Source: Puffinus mauretanicus (lineage: Eukaryota > Chordata > Aves > Procellariiformes > Procellariidae). Taken from it: a stretch of DNA of 64,000 nucleotides. Location: NCBI GenBank assembly GCA_023333565.1, contig JAJKFH010000374.1, forward strand, positions 248,001-312,000, read 5' to 3'. Positions 31,711 through 42,112 of this stretch are shown here, piece after piece. How positions within the stretch are numbered: the stretch's first letter is position 1; each line of letters starts with the position of its first letter. The notes beneath the pieces are model-generated. The model had not been told where the DNA came from and searched no databases. It was given only the letters and a program-made list of their open reading frames with translations. The position numbers were made by a program, and so were the translations under genes.

Positions 31711-34700
31711 TATCTTATAACTTATTAAATAGAAATGTTTGCTTCATTAAAATGTGCATGTTAAAAACAACATTGGATTCTTTTCATATGTAGTCAGTAA
31801 AGTTCAAACTAAAACTACAGCATGCAGCAGCTTCAGGCAGACGGAATAACCCCCGGCCCACGAGCCGTGCAGGTAGCCGTGAAAAACTTGGCCATAACCT
31901 CAGTGCCATTTTTTCTAGTTTTTCTCAAAACCTTTTTTTTCCTAAAACAAAATGTCTGGCAAAAGTTTAAGCCATAGCATAAACGTGCTGGGTGGCAGCA
32001 GGTGGAGCGTGAACAGGGCATGACACGGCCGTGCCGGTTCTCCCCTGCGTAGACCCCAGGAGCTGGGGCAGCGGAGCTGGGGACCGGCATGTCCCCGGAG
32101 GTGCCGGCAGGGTTATGGGTCTGATCCTGGGGTGCTGCCAGTGGCCCCCCCGGCTCCTCCAGGCTCCCTGGGGTTGTTTGCAGAAAGTGGTTCCCGGCAT
32201 GGTGCTGCACCTGGAGCCGGCCAGCTCCGGCACACAGCCATGGAAACCAGCAGATGTTTTCCCAAACATGGCTCCCACTGGAAGCCCCGCGGAAACCTGA
32301 GACACAGCGGCTGCCAAGGACTTTCCTGCCCTAGGTTTATCATATTATTTCCTTTTTATAGTTAACTGTGTTTCATTAGCTTTGTGCTATGTCAGCTTGA
32401 ACCTCCTATTTAATGTTTTTAAACAAAACAAATCAAAAAAACCTGGATACAGCTGTTGGGTTGAGTAAACCTGAGAGCCTTGCGTCTGTGTAACTCCTGT
32501 TGCCCAGTAAACCTGCTCTTGTCTGGCCTTCTCTTGCCTGTTACCGCTTGGCTGCTTTGGTCCAATCACACTGAAATTAATGGGAGTTGTCTCTGAAGTT
32601 GGTGGACCCTGATTGTTACCTTGTCTGAGGTTACCTCCAGCAGAAGCTGAGCTCCACTTCAAACGAGCAATTCTGCCCTGCCTGGGCACCAAGACCTGTG
32701 GGGTGGCCACAAAAATTAACTTGCTAAGGACAGCAAGCACCCGGTGGTGGGGGTTAGAAGAGCTTTTGGTGCAACTTGGCTGCATCGATCTTCTTTGGCA
32801 GTGACGTTCAGCCAACTCCACCAGCTCTGGCAGCTGAGAACTGACTGTGTTGGGCACAAAGCGGTGATTTGGGGGGACCATGTTCTGCTTTTGGTCTTTG
32901 GCACCTTGACGAAGGTTTCCATTTGCAGTGCCCACCTTAGCAGGCAGCTGTGGGGCTGGGGTACCAGCTTACTGGTGTCCCAGTGCCTCTTGCTGGGTAG
33001 ACTTGCAATGGTGTGAGATGCATTTTCTTCATTACTTGCAAAGGACTGGCATGGATTTTTGCCTCTAGCTGTGGAATTGGACTATGCTTTTTGGGGTTTT
33101 TTTTCTGCCAATTTGGTTGAACTTAAGTTCTTTTTCTTTGTTTATAATCTCTCTCCTTGGTGGTGGTTTGCAGTAGGATTTGGCCACCTAGTACCTGTGT
33201 GTCCCACTGGGAACTCCTCCATCCCCCCTTAGCTGGCCCAAACTGTCCTCTGCGAGCACTCGGCTAGATCCGGCAGTGCCCTTGGTAGCCAGCTGGACCC
33301 TTGCCTGCTGGAGGCCGGTGACCCAGGGCAGCCTGTAATAAGTCAGGGTACCACGTAGAAAAGCCTGCCGGGGCCCACTGCACCTCCAGGAGGTTCACCA
33401 GGCGTTTTTCTGGGTGGTGGAAGGTAAGTCCCTGCAGCACACCAACCCAGAGACGGTAACTGTCAAGAGCGTCCCATCCCCATGTCTGGTGTTGGTGGTT
33501 TTTGATGTCAGAAGTACTTGTTCATCTCAGTGGGCTGGGGAGGGGTCTTTGGAGATGATTGCTGGAGCTGGAGCTCCTCACAACCTGCACACCCAGCCTG
33601 TCCTTGACTCCACCCTGCTCAAGTCCGTCCTGTAGCAGTCCCCATCCTTGTGCTGTACTTGTTCCTGCCATACCCCAGGGTCTCGCCTGCATTTGCTGCC
33701 CACTGGCTTTCTCCTTTGGTTTGGGGACCTGCTGGAGTTCCCTCTTCAGACCCCTCTAGGTGTCCCTGGCCTTGCCTGGGATGGCCATCACTGGAGCAAG
33801 CACGGCAATAAAAATATCTCGTATACTCAAAACTGAGAATTGCATTTGGTCTTGTGCAGCTCTAGTACAGAAAGGAATCGGGAGAGCATCCACCACTTCT
33901 TCCGATCAACGCCTTGGAGGCCGCTCCTGGGGGGAGGCGAGGTGGTTGATGGCCCCTCCACGCGCACATGGTGCACTTAAACCTGCTGACAGCCCGGCCC
34001 TCGCTGTCTGCGCCGCTCACAAACGTGAATGGACGCCCTTTGTTCTATTGTGCCCGATACAAAAGGTGCGAGAGGTCTCGTGTTGGCTGGGGGAGGCAGC
34101 TGCCACAGGCCCGGCTCTGTCAGCAGCAAGGTCCGGGTTTGCTGTGGGCGTCCTTCACGCTGGGCACGAAGCTGCCGTCTGCAGGGCTCCGGTGCCCGCC
34201 CGGGCGTCGTCCTGGGGGAACGCCCTGGACACTGGCACTTCCAGCCGCTGAGCCAGCGCAGCCGCTCCCAAGCTTTGCCTTCAGAAAGGCACTAAAATGT
34301 GTCCTAACTCTTCTCTAAATGTATCCTGCTGCGTCTCCGGGGCTGCCCCCGGGCGTGGGGGCTGCGGGCACAGCGAAGGGGGTGTCTCCTCGCCCCTGCT
34401 TGCGCTCCCCAAGCCCGGCTTCGCACACCCCTCTGGAGCAGTGGCTGCGGAAACAGGGTTTCTCTCGCATTTTGTCTCTCTAGCTACCAGATGGCCCTCA
34501 TTCCATGGGTGGCCGTGTGTTTCATTTTAGTCTTTTGAGTGGACTCACTGATTTTTAAGCAATTGCACACATAAGTAACATTAAATGCACGTTCATAGTG
34601 CCATGGTGTGACTTCTTTGCCCCAGCAATACCCCAGAAACTTTTCAAATTTGCTTCAGCCTTTTTGAAATAAAGTCTTAAAGTACGGCCCCTTCCAAAAG

Positions 34701-35060
34701 CCGTGATGCGGTGTTTTGGCTCGGGTCCTTGCCTCGGGCAGGGGAGAAGGTGATCCGTCCACAGCCTGGTACAATCTGGTCTTCTCCTTCAGCATTTGCA
34801 TGCCGGTGGGATAGCTCTCATGCCGTTTGTCACCCGCTGTGTTCTTCTTGCAATATAATAAACACTGGATGGTACTGTTAGGGATGTAGCACCGAGTCTT
34901 GCTTTATTAATGGGCTTAAATCGTGTCCCCCGTGGTGCCTGTGCCGAGGGGTGCTGGGGAGCTCGCGCCAGCTGGGGCGTCTGGTGACCGGCGGGGCTGA
35001 GCGCGGGGTGCGCGGGCAGAGTGGGGGCTGAGGGTACGTCTTTGCCCCTTGCAATATCAG
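31711..35060. other. intergenic, no recognised gene
   Basis: This stretch lies between the FLNB end and the AT-rich block. Open frames of up to about 180 codons occur on both strands, for example the minus-strand frame at 32387-32935, but I recognise no protein family and see no splice pattern. Further AATAAA hexamers lie at 33807-33812, 34668-34673 and 34857-34862. They could serve longer FLNB 3' ends or an unrecognised transcript. Confidence 0.5.
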
Positions 35061-35338
35061 TGTAAGTGATTATCTTTAATAAATTACAGATACATATATC
35101 TTTAAATTATTTTAAATTGTTTAGTTTATATATAAATTAAAATTTAATTTAATAATTTAAATTGTTTTAAATTATTTAATTTATATATATCTTTAAATTA
35201 TTATTTTAATAATTTAAATTGTTAAATCTTTAAATTATTTCAACTTTTAAATTAATCTTTGGTTTATTTTAAGTATATATAAAATATATTATATATATCT
35301 TTAATATATTAAACATAATCCGGTATACTTAATTTTTC
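35061..35338. repeat. AT-rich low-complexity block
   Basis: About 280 bp made almost entirely of A and T, built from variants of TTTAAATTATT, AATTTAAATTG and TATATAT. GC-rich sequence lies just before it, with ordinary-composition sequence after it. Many short inverted repeats (such as AATTTAAATT) are present. Confidence 0.8.
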
Positions 35339-36964
35339 CGGAGGTGTTATTGCAGCAGTAAGTCTCCAGTCCATGCCAGGCCTGGGCTGTGCAGGGTACT
35401 TTGGATCTCCCTTCACCCACCAAGCAGCACGGAGCTGCTCTGACGTTTATCGGGTGTATTCGCAATGCGGGTGGTGGGGCTGTGGCTTAGCAGGACTCCG
35501 GTTTTGGTCAGATTATGCAAACCCTGTAATTAGTTTTTCCTCTAATTGTCTGTGGAAAGCGAGATTGTGAAGTTTCCAGTCCAGAACCTGCTTTTTTCTT
35601 TATTCAATTTTAACTTATAAATGTATTTGTTTTAAACAAATTATTTCCAATTTTTTTTACCCCACGTTGAAATGTACTTGCAGTACAGACAGTGCACCTT
35701 TCTTACTTAAAAAACAGGAAACAAACTATGTATTAATCACATTTAAAAGCCTGTCCAAAGCGGTTACATATAAACAGACGTCACTTGACAGAAACTGGGA
35801 TGGAGTTGCCCGAAACTTAATTCAGGGACTGGCACAATGCTTTTTTTACACAGTGTTTTTTGTTTGTTTGAAGAAAGACTCTTTCCAAAGCATTTGTTAT
35901 CATGACAGCTGGCTGCGCCGCTCGCTCTCCCACGGGCCAAGTGAAAGCGGTTGGCCAAACCAGTTTGGCCTCTGCCAGGTCAGGGACAGCTCAGGACCCG
36001 CTGGCGCGCAGGGGACGGGGTCTTGCAAAGCTGCTGTCAGCATCCCCAGGTGTTTATTCTGTGCTCGGTGCCAGCTGGCTTGGAGGATCTTGTTTTTCTT
36101 ATTTTTCTTATTTTACACATCCCCTGTCCACATCCAGCGTAGCAGAAAGGAGCGTCGGAAGTTTTGCTGCCGGCAGTGGCGGTGCGGGACGTGCTGCCGG
36201 AGCACCCAGCCCCGCCGTCTTGCTGCGGGCCGGGAGCAAACCCGCCTGGTACCCACACCTTTCAACATCAAACTCCCCAACTCCTGTAAGCAAATGTTTA
36301 TTTTAAAAAAGAGTTTTTCCCTGTGTTATAGTAACTTAGAGATATTCCCATCCCCATCCCTCCGCGAGGTGCCACATCTTCACGGCTCCATCTGAGCTGG
36401 AGAGGAAGCAGCAGGATGGGCTACAGCCATTTTTTTTCTCGGCAGCCTGCAGTAATCGTTAATATTCAGCAGGTCCCTCTCGCAGAAGGTTATCAAAACA
36501 GCCCCGCTGCCAGCTCTCCCTCTTGTGCGGGGCTGTTTCCCCGGGGCCTCCTGGGAAAATGCTTTTAAATGGCTTTTCAGAATTTCTCAGACTTTCAGAG
36601 TTAATTTTCATAGCTGTGAATTTATATTGCGCACTTCGAAAAAACATTGTCACTAAATCAGGCTGGATTTATAGCTTGTGTCGCTATTAATTTGACCAGG
36701 ATTTAAAGCATATTCTTCATATAACACAAATGAAAGGCTAATATATGTGATTTTAAAAAAAATATTTGATAGGCAAAATATGTTTTAGCAGGAGGTGACA
36801 GCTCTTTCCTGTGATGAACTGCCTTTCTGCAGGACTTTGGTACTGCAAATATTTACATCCATGCTTGGCTGGAAGCCTGTGAATCCTTCGAGCCCCGTGG
36901 AGGAGCTGATCTTGCTGGGAGGGTATTTCTTTCTGACAGTGATGTCCTGCTAGGGTATTTTTTT

Positions 36965-36990
36965 GGGGGGGGTGGGGTGGGGTGGGTGGG
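36965..36990 (+). repeat. G-rich tract with G-quadruplex pattern
   Basis: Five G runs of 8, 4, 4, 3 and 3 bases are separated by single T bases, which meets the usual G-quadruplex rule with one-base loops. It follows a T run. Confidence 0.8.
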
Positions 36991-38085
36991 ATTTTGCATC
37001 TGACTTCACTGGAAATGGCTGGGGTCAGGCCCCCCTCCCAACTGAGACGCACAGAAAGTGGTCACATCTCAAATGCCAGCGCTTGCAGAGCTTTTCAGGG
37101 AAGGTTTCTGGTTCCTTTGCCAATATGGAAATTAATTCCTATAAATCTGTCTCCCGACTAATAGAAAATACCCTGCGAACACCGACAGCTGAGGCACTAT
37201 ATTTAAAATGACACATGAAGTATTTAACCTTGTTTTTCGCACCGACTAGAAAACCAGACTGCACGGAGAGGGCGTTCATGGTTTTATACCAGGTGATAGT
37301 GGGGAGGCTGTGTCGCTTAACCCTCGGGATGGTGGAGAGGAATGCGGGCTAAACCCGGCGCCGGGGGTTGCAGAAAGAGTCCCCGATCCAAATCTCAGTT
37401 TCCCCAGCACCGGAGAAGGGGGTCGGCAGCATCTGCCGCAGGCGGGCACGGCAGAGAGGGGACGGTGGCACTCGTGCCGGAGCGGCATCGCATCGCTCCC
37501 AAACCCAGGTACAAACGGCCAAAGGGCACATGCAGACACCAAAAGACATCCCGAGGGGCCAGGCAGGCTGGAAAGGCTGTGATCGCTGCTGGACTAAACC
37601 AGCCACCCTGATGCTCTTGGTGCAGGTATGGCAAGGGACACCAAGGCGGTGTCCCCTGGGTGGATGTGCCCCCTTACCTGCCAGCACCTGGTCCTGGGAG
37701 CCGCTGCCTGCAAGCGGGGCAGACTTGTAAAGGCCATCGCAGCGTGTTTCCTAGTTAAATAACTGCGGGCAATGAATAAAAAGGCCTGGAGCCAAAAAAT
37801 GTGCTACCTTTTTGTTGCAAAACTCATTTACAGACACAGTGAGACAGGGACACTTTGGGGTCAGCTGCGGGCCAGCTCTCGAGAGTGAATAGAAAAGGTC
37901 TGGAAAGAGGCACATACGGGGATGCAGATCTATGCGCTCCTGGCTAAGAATGAAATCGTGTTTCCTTGCCGCAGCTGGGTTTGCCGGCTGTGCTGCGGAA
38001 TCTGGGTCTAAATACCGCGGGACCCCCCAGACGCTGGGATTTATAGCGGTGCCACCAGAGGGTGCCCTCATAATATTTAATGCAT

Positions 38086-38129
38086 GCGCGGCTCATGCGT
38101 GGCTCATACACGGCTCATGCACGGCTCCG
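38086..38129 (+). repeat. 11-bp tandem repeat, four copies
   Basis: Four consecutive 11-bp units, GCGCGGCTCAT, GCGTGGCTCAT, ACACGGCTCAT and GCACGGCTCCG, share the core GGCTC. Confidence 0.85.
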
Positions 38130-41100
38130 CAGCGCGGGGTGGCGAGACGCCCTTGCAGAAGGGAGAAACCTGCGTTATCCTGAGCAAGGGGCTGACACAG
38201 GTTGTGGAAATACTTTTAATGACCCATAGGCAGAGAAAAAAATGTGAATTTTCTATTTGTTTTCCTTTTTGAATAAAAACAGGGAAAAGATGACTGCTGC
38301 CTGCACCTTCTGCTCTCCATCTCCTTGGCTTGCTCGGCAGAGAAAAGCCCCACCAGGGACCACTGAGCACTGTGCTACAGGGAGATTGAAAACAAGCTCC
38401 CCGTGGGTGCCATGTGAGCACTGCCCAGGGACCCCCTGCTCCACTCTTGGTCCCTTTCCCTGGCGGATGCTCAATCAGTGAGTGGCCAAGTCCAGCCCGG
38501 GGCACCGAGCTGCTCCCCACGATCCCTCCAGACGCCGAGGGAGCCGTGAAGCAGCCAGGCTTGGACCAACTGCCGGTTTCGGCAGTCCTGCACCGGTAGT
38601 CTCTTTGATTTTTCTGCCTTTGGTATGGCTATCAGTGCTACCGGCCCTGCTGTGCAACAGCGCAACACAGACTTTCTCGGGGCTGCAGCTCAACTGCTTG
38701 CTGCATGTCTGTATGTGGCCATACATCTGCGTACATCTGTACGTCCAGACACAGGATGCATACGGGTCCCAGCCCAAACCCCATCAGTTCTGTCTTTGGC
38801 ACCTGCTTCTATTCACCCATCACCCGCGTGGCAGAGAAGCAGCAGGAGCTTTGGAGGGTGCTCAGGCTTGAATTGCTCATGTTTGTGTGTATTTGTGCAC
38901 AGTTAAACTTTCAGGAAAGCAAAGCGAATGTGGCTGTAATCCCAAATAAGAGAGGCTGGGCTGCGTATGGGTATTGCTGTGCCAAAGGGCTTCAGAGCTG
39001 GGGACACTTGCCCTGATGCAGAGAGGGGACAGTCCCCGGTCCTGCTGACCCCTGTCCTTCTGTGCAGTTCGTTAAACAGCACATCCAGCATGTTTGTCTG
39101 GTTGATAGTGGTTTATATATCATTTCTTAATGCTCCCCTGGTGCGGCACGTTCAGTCGCAGTGCATGCTGCGTTGGTCTGTGTTTGGGGACATACAGACC
39201 CCGAATGAACAAGCCAGGTGGGTCCCTGTGGGGTTTTGGACCAGCTCTCCTGTGTCCTCATTGCTGCCAGTACCTGAAAGGAGGCAAAAGGAGGTACGCA
39301 GAGCCTTGCCCAGGCACAAGGGTCTCTCGCCCCGTGGCACAGGCAGAGAGGGTTGGGGCCCTCGGGGGTCAGTGGGGAGCAGTGCCAAGGCCAGGAAGAG
39401 GACACAAGCGCTGTTCAGATGAGTCCAAGGTGCAGATGGACAAACCTAGCCAGGGGAGATGATGAAGGTTATGGAGAAACGGCAGTCCAGTCTCAGGCTG
39501 CTGCTGTGGGTTCCTGGGGGTTTCCCTGCCAAGGGACTCGCTCCCCCAGGGCAGCAAAAACCATCCTCGTGTGGGTTTCCGCAGGGCGAGGGGCAGCCCT
39601 GGCTCCATCCCCGGTGCAGGGCAGCAGGGACCTCCCGTGGGGCTGGGGAGGGGGGGTCTCTGTGGGGCGGTGGAGACCTCGGGTCTGTGGGAATCAAGGA
39701 TGCCTCTAGCATCCTACATTGGAGAAGGGTTTCCCAAGGACCCAAACCTGAGGGATCGGGGGGTCTTAGCACTTTTTGTTCACCTGGACCCTATCTGCTC
39801 TGTGTTCTCGCCTGCCAGGGCTGCTGTGGAGGAAACAGAGTTTTCAGCTTCTGAAGAGCCTCTTTGTTTCTCTCCCAGCAGATCTGAGACCTGGCTTGCA
39901 TGAGACGAAGTCTCTCCAGGCCATTTCGGATTCCCAGTGTAAAACTCCTGGTTGATCATAAATAAAGCTCAGGAAGCCTCACGCATCTAAAGAGAAACTT
40001 TGTTCTGGCTGCAGAATACATCGAGGCTCCTGCAGGCCGGGAGAATTGAAAAACCCCTTTGCAGTTTGAACAACTGGGTAATGATCCCACGGTGGGAAAA
40101 TCTAGAGAAGACAAACTGTTAAACATTTTAGGATGTATTTACAATATTGTCTAATGAATGTATGGAATATACATGGGAATATCTATAGAGACCAACTATG
40201 CTGACTGTACAAGCTTTGGACACCTCCCAGTCCCTATCAAACGCTATGACCCAAGCGCAGATGCTGGCTGTCTGCTCTGAGTCCCACAAAAGTGCGTCCA
40301 GCTCTCCACGGAGCAGCATCATTTTGCATTAAGATGTCTCTCTGCCAGTCAAACGCTCAGCCTCTCTGCAGTAGCGTCTCCAGACCGACAGCCGCTAACA
40401 CCATGCCTGAGGCTGCGGCCGCTGCAGCAGCTACTCTCTGGCCACGTCTCTTCTCTTCAGACGCTGGGTAAAGGATTATATTCGATGTCGCAAATAAGGA
40501 CAAAGCTTTTTCAGTAAAACTTAGTCATATTTATGTATTTTTAATGATTGAATATATCCATTATTGCTTTCCTGAGGTGTGATTTATTCCTTTGTGCATT
40601 GCTTCTTTCTGAAAGCCAAAAGAGAGCGGGGATGTAGGACTAAGATGTGAGGCCAGAGACTTAGACTGATTTCAGCCTTCACATGGACCATCGCTGCTGT
40701 CAGCCAGACAGTGGCATTTCTATAAAAATCCCAATGTAAATATTTGTTTTAAATCAGACTCTTTCTCTCCTTTTGCCTTGGCTGGAGTATAACCAAGGGA
40801 GCTTATGAAATGCTGTATCGTTTCAAGATTAACTGCTATTGAAAGTTGGGGGGGTTATTGTCTGCCCTCCACGCCTCCCCCTTGGGATAATCTCCTCTTG
40901 ATTTAGTTTCTTTCCTCAAATTCTTTCTCCCCAGACAGTAAGTTTCGCAAAGGCCAAACTATTTTTCTCCCCTAAAAGCGTATCTCGTCTGCTAGCCCTC
41001 CCTGCCCCGTCAGCAGACAACCCGGGGGGGGTTGATGGAGGGAGATGAATATTTGTCTCTACTAACAGTTGGATTATTCCCACTTTTCAGATGCCATCTG

Positions 41101-41719
41101 TGTGACAGGGTTTGGTTTGCACTAAATACAGCCTGTGGGCTGAGCTGAGAAAACACATCGCTGCAGCACTGTGTTAAATAATCATCATTAAAGTCTGGTT
41201 CATTGGAGAACTTTAGGCTGCCATGGGGGTTTTTCGGGGGAGAGATGCAGCTCACTTCCACGTCAGGATGCTGAAATCAGATTTTAATTTAAGTTTTGCT
41301 CACACTCTCTGCTGGCAGCGCTGACCTGGGATCCGCAGGACTTCTCACCCGCGGATCTCTGCGGAGCTCTGTTCCTGCTGCTCCCTGGCTGGGTTAGTGC
41401 AGAAAAGGGGCTCTCACTGCCTGTCCTGCTGTCTTTTCTTGCTGTCTTTCCCCAAGCCCTTGGTGCTGTGAGCAGTTTCAAACCCAGACCGAGCAAATAC
41501 TCTAAGTTCAGCAACATTTTACATTGCAAATCACCAGGCACAGACCTGTGTCCCACCAGTCGCGGCTCTGAAGCACCCACACACGCACGCACGCGTGCGA
41601 TGCAGAAAGGTCCTTTTAATCCCTCTGCCCCTGCAGAGGAATGGCAGAGCTCCGGAGCCCACATGAACGCACGGAGATCCCTGCTCTTCAGCCCTTACAG
41701 GTGAAGCACACAGAAGTAT

Positions 41720-41792
41720 TTTATTCTCGCAGTAGCTCTTTACATTTGGGATCAGTACGTAAGTCCAGTGTGCTGCTTCTAGCTGATTTATT
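41720..41792 (-). terminator. DNASE1L3: DNASE1L3 poly(A) signals
   Basis: On the minus strand AATAAA occurs at 41787-41792 and 41720-41725, about 190 and 260 nt past the stop codon. Either would give a short 3'UTR; the first in transcription order is 41787-41792. Confidence 0.6.
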
Positions 41793-41983
41793 TTCATGTA
41801 CAGTAAGGAAAATAACCTGAAGGTTTAATTCACCTTCTTACCCAAAATATTTGAAGTTTAACAAATATTTCGGGGTTTTTTCCCACTAAATATTGCACTT
41901 GCTGCGAGTATATCTGCACTAGTCTTCTACAAGATCTGTTGGCATCCATATATTTCCACACCACGTAAGAGGACTCAGCACGC

Positions 41984-42112
41984 TCATGAGCTGAAGTGGC
42001 GGCTCTTTCTTGATCTCCTCTTCTTTGAAAACTGCGATTTCAGCCAGTTGAAGAAGCCGCCTCTTGTTTTTAACTCAAACTCTATAGGGAAGTGGTCGCT
42101 CACCCCCAGCGC
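41984..42112 (-). CDS. DNASE1L3: DNASE1L3 exon 8: SDHFP motif and basic tail
   Basis: The exon follows TTGTCTTGCAG (minus strand). It encodes ALGVSDHFPIEFELKTRGG, then FFNWLKSQFSKKRRSRKSRH and FSS with TGA at 41986-41984. It holds the catalytic D271-H272 pair and the C-terminal basic extension. Confidence 0.96.
   Translation of the reverse strand, partial: ALGVSDHFPIEFELKTRGGFFNWLKSQFSKKRRSRKSRHFSS

Larger units (their letters stand above)
35339..41719. other. intergenic between FLNB and DNASE1L3, no recognised gene
   Basis: No recognisable coding exon, RNA gene or transposon was found. A frame open for 242 codons at 35667-36395 (+) lacks an early ATG and resembles nothing known. A 200-bp AT-rich stretch near 36560-36760 and another near 40480-40760 look like conserved noncoding elements by composition only. 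Confidence 0.5.

Noticed and set aside
32387..32935. A minus-strand 182-codon frame with two NLRQG-like motifs that might be a retroelement remnant.
   Set aside because: No polymerase, integrase, LTR or other diagnostic motif could be recognised; the similarity between the two motifs is short.
35667..36395. A 242-codon open frame on the plus strand.
   Set aside because: It opens at TTG with no ATG until near its end, matches no family I know, and has no splice or promoter context. It is probably chance.
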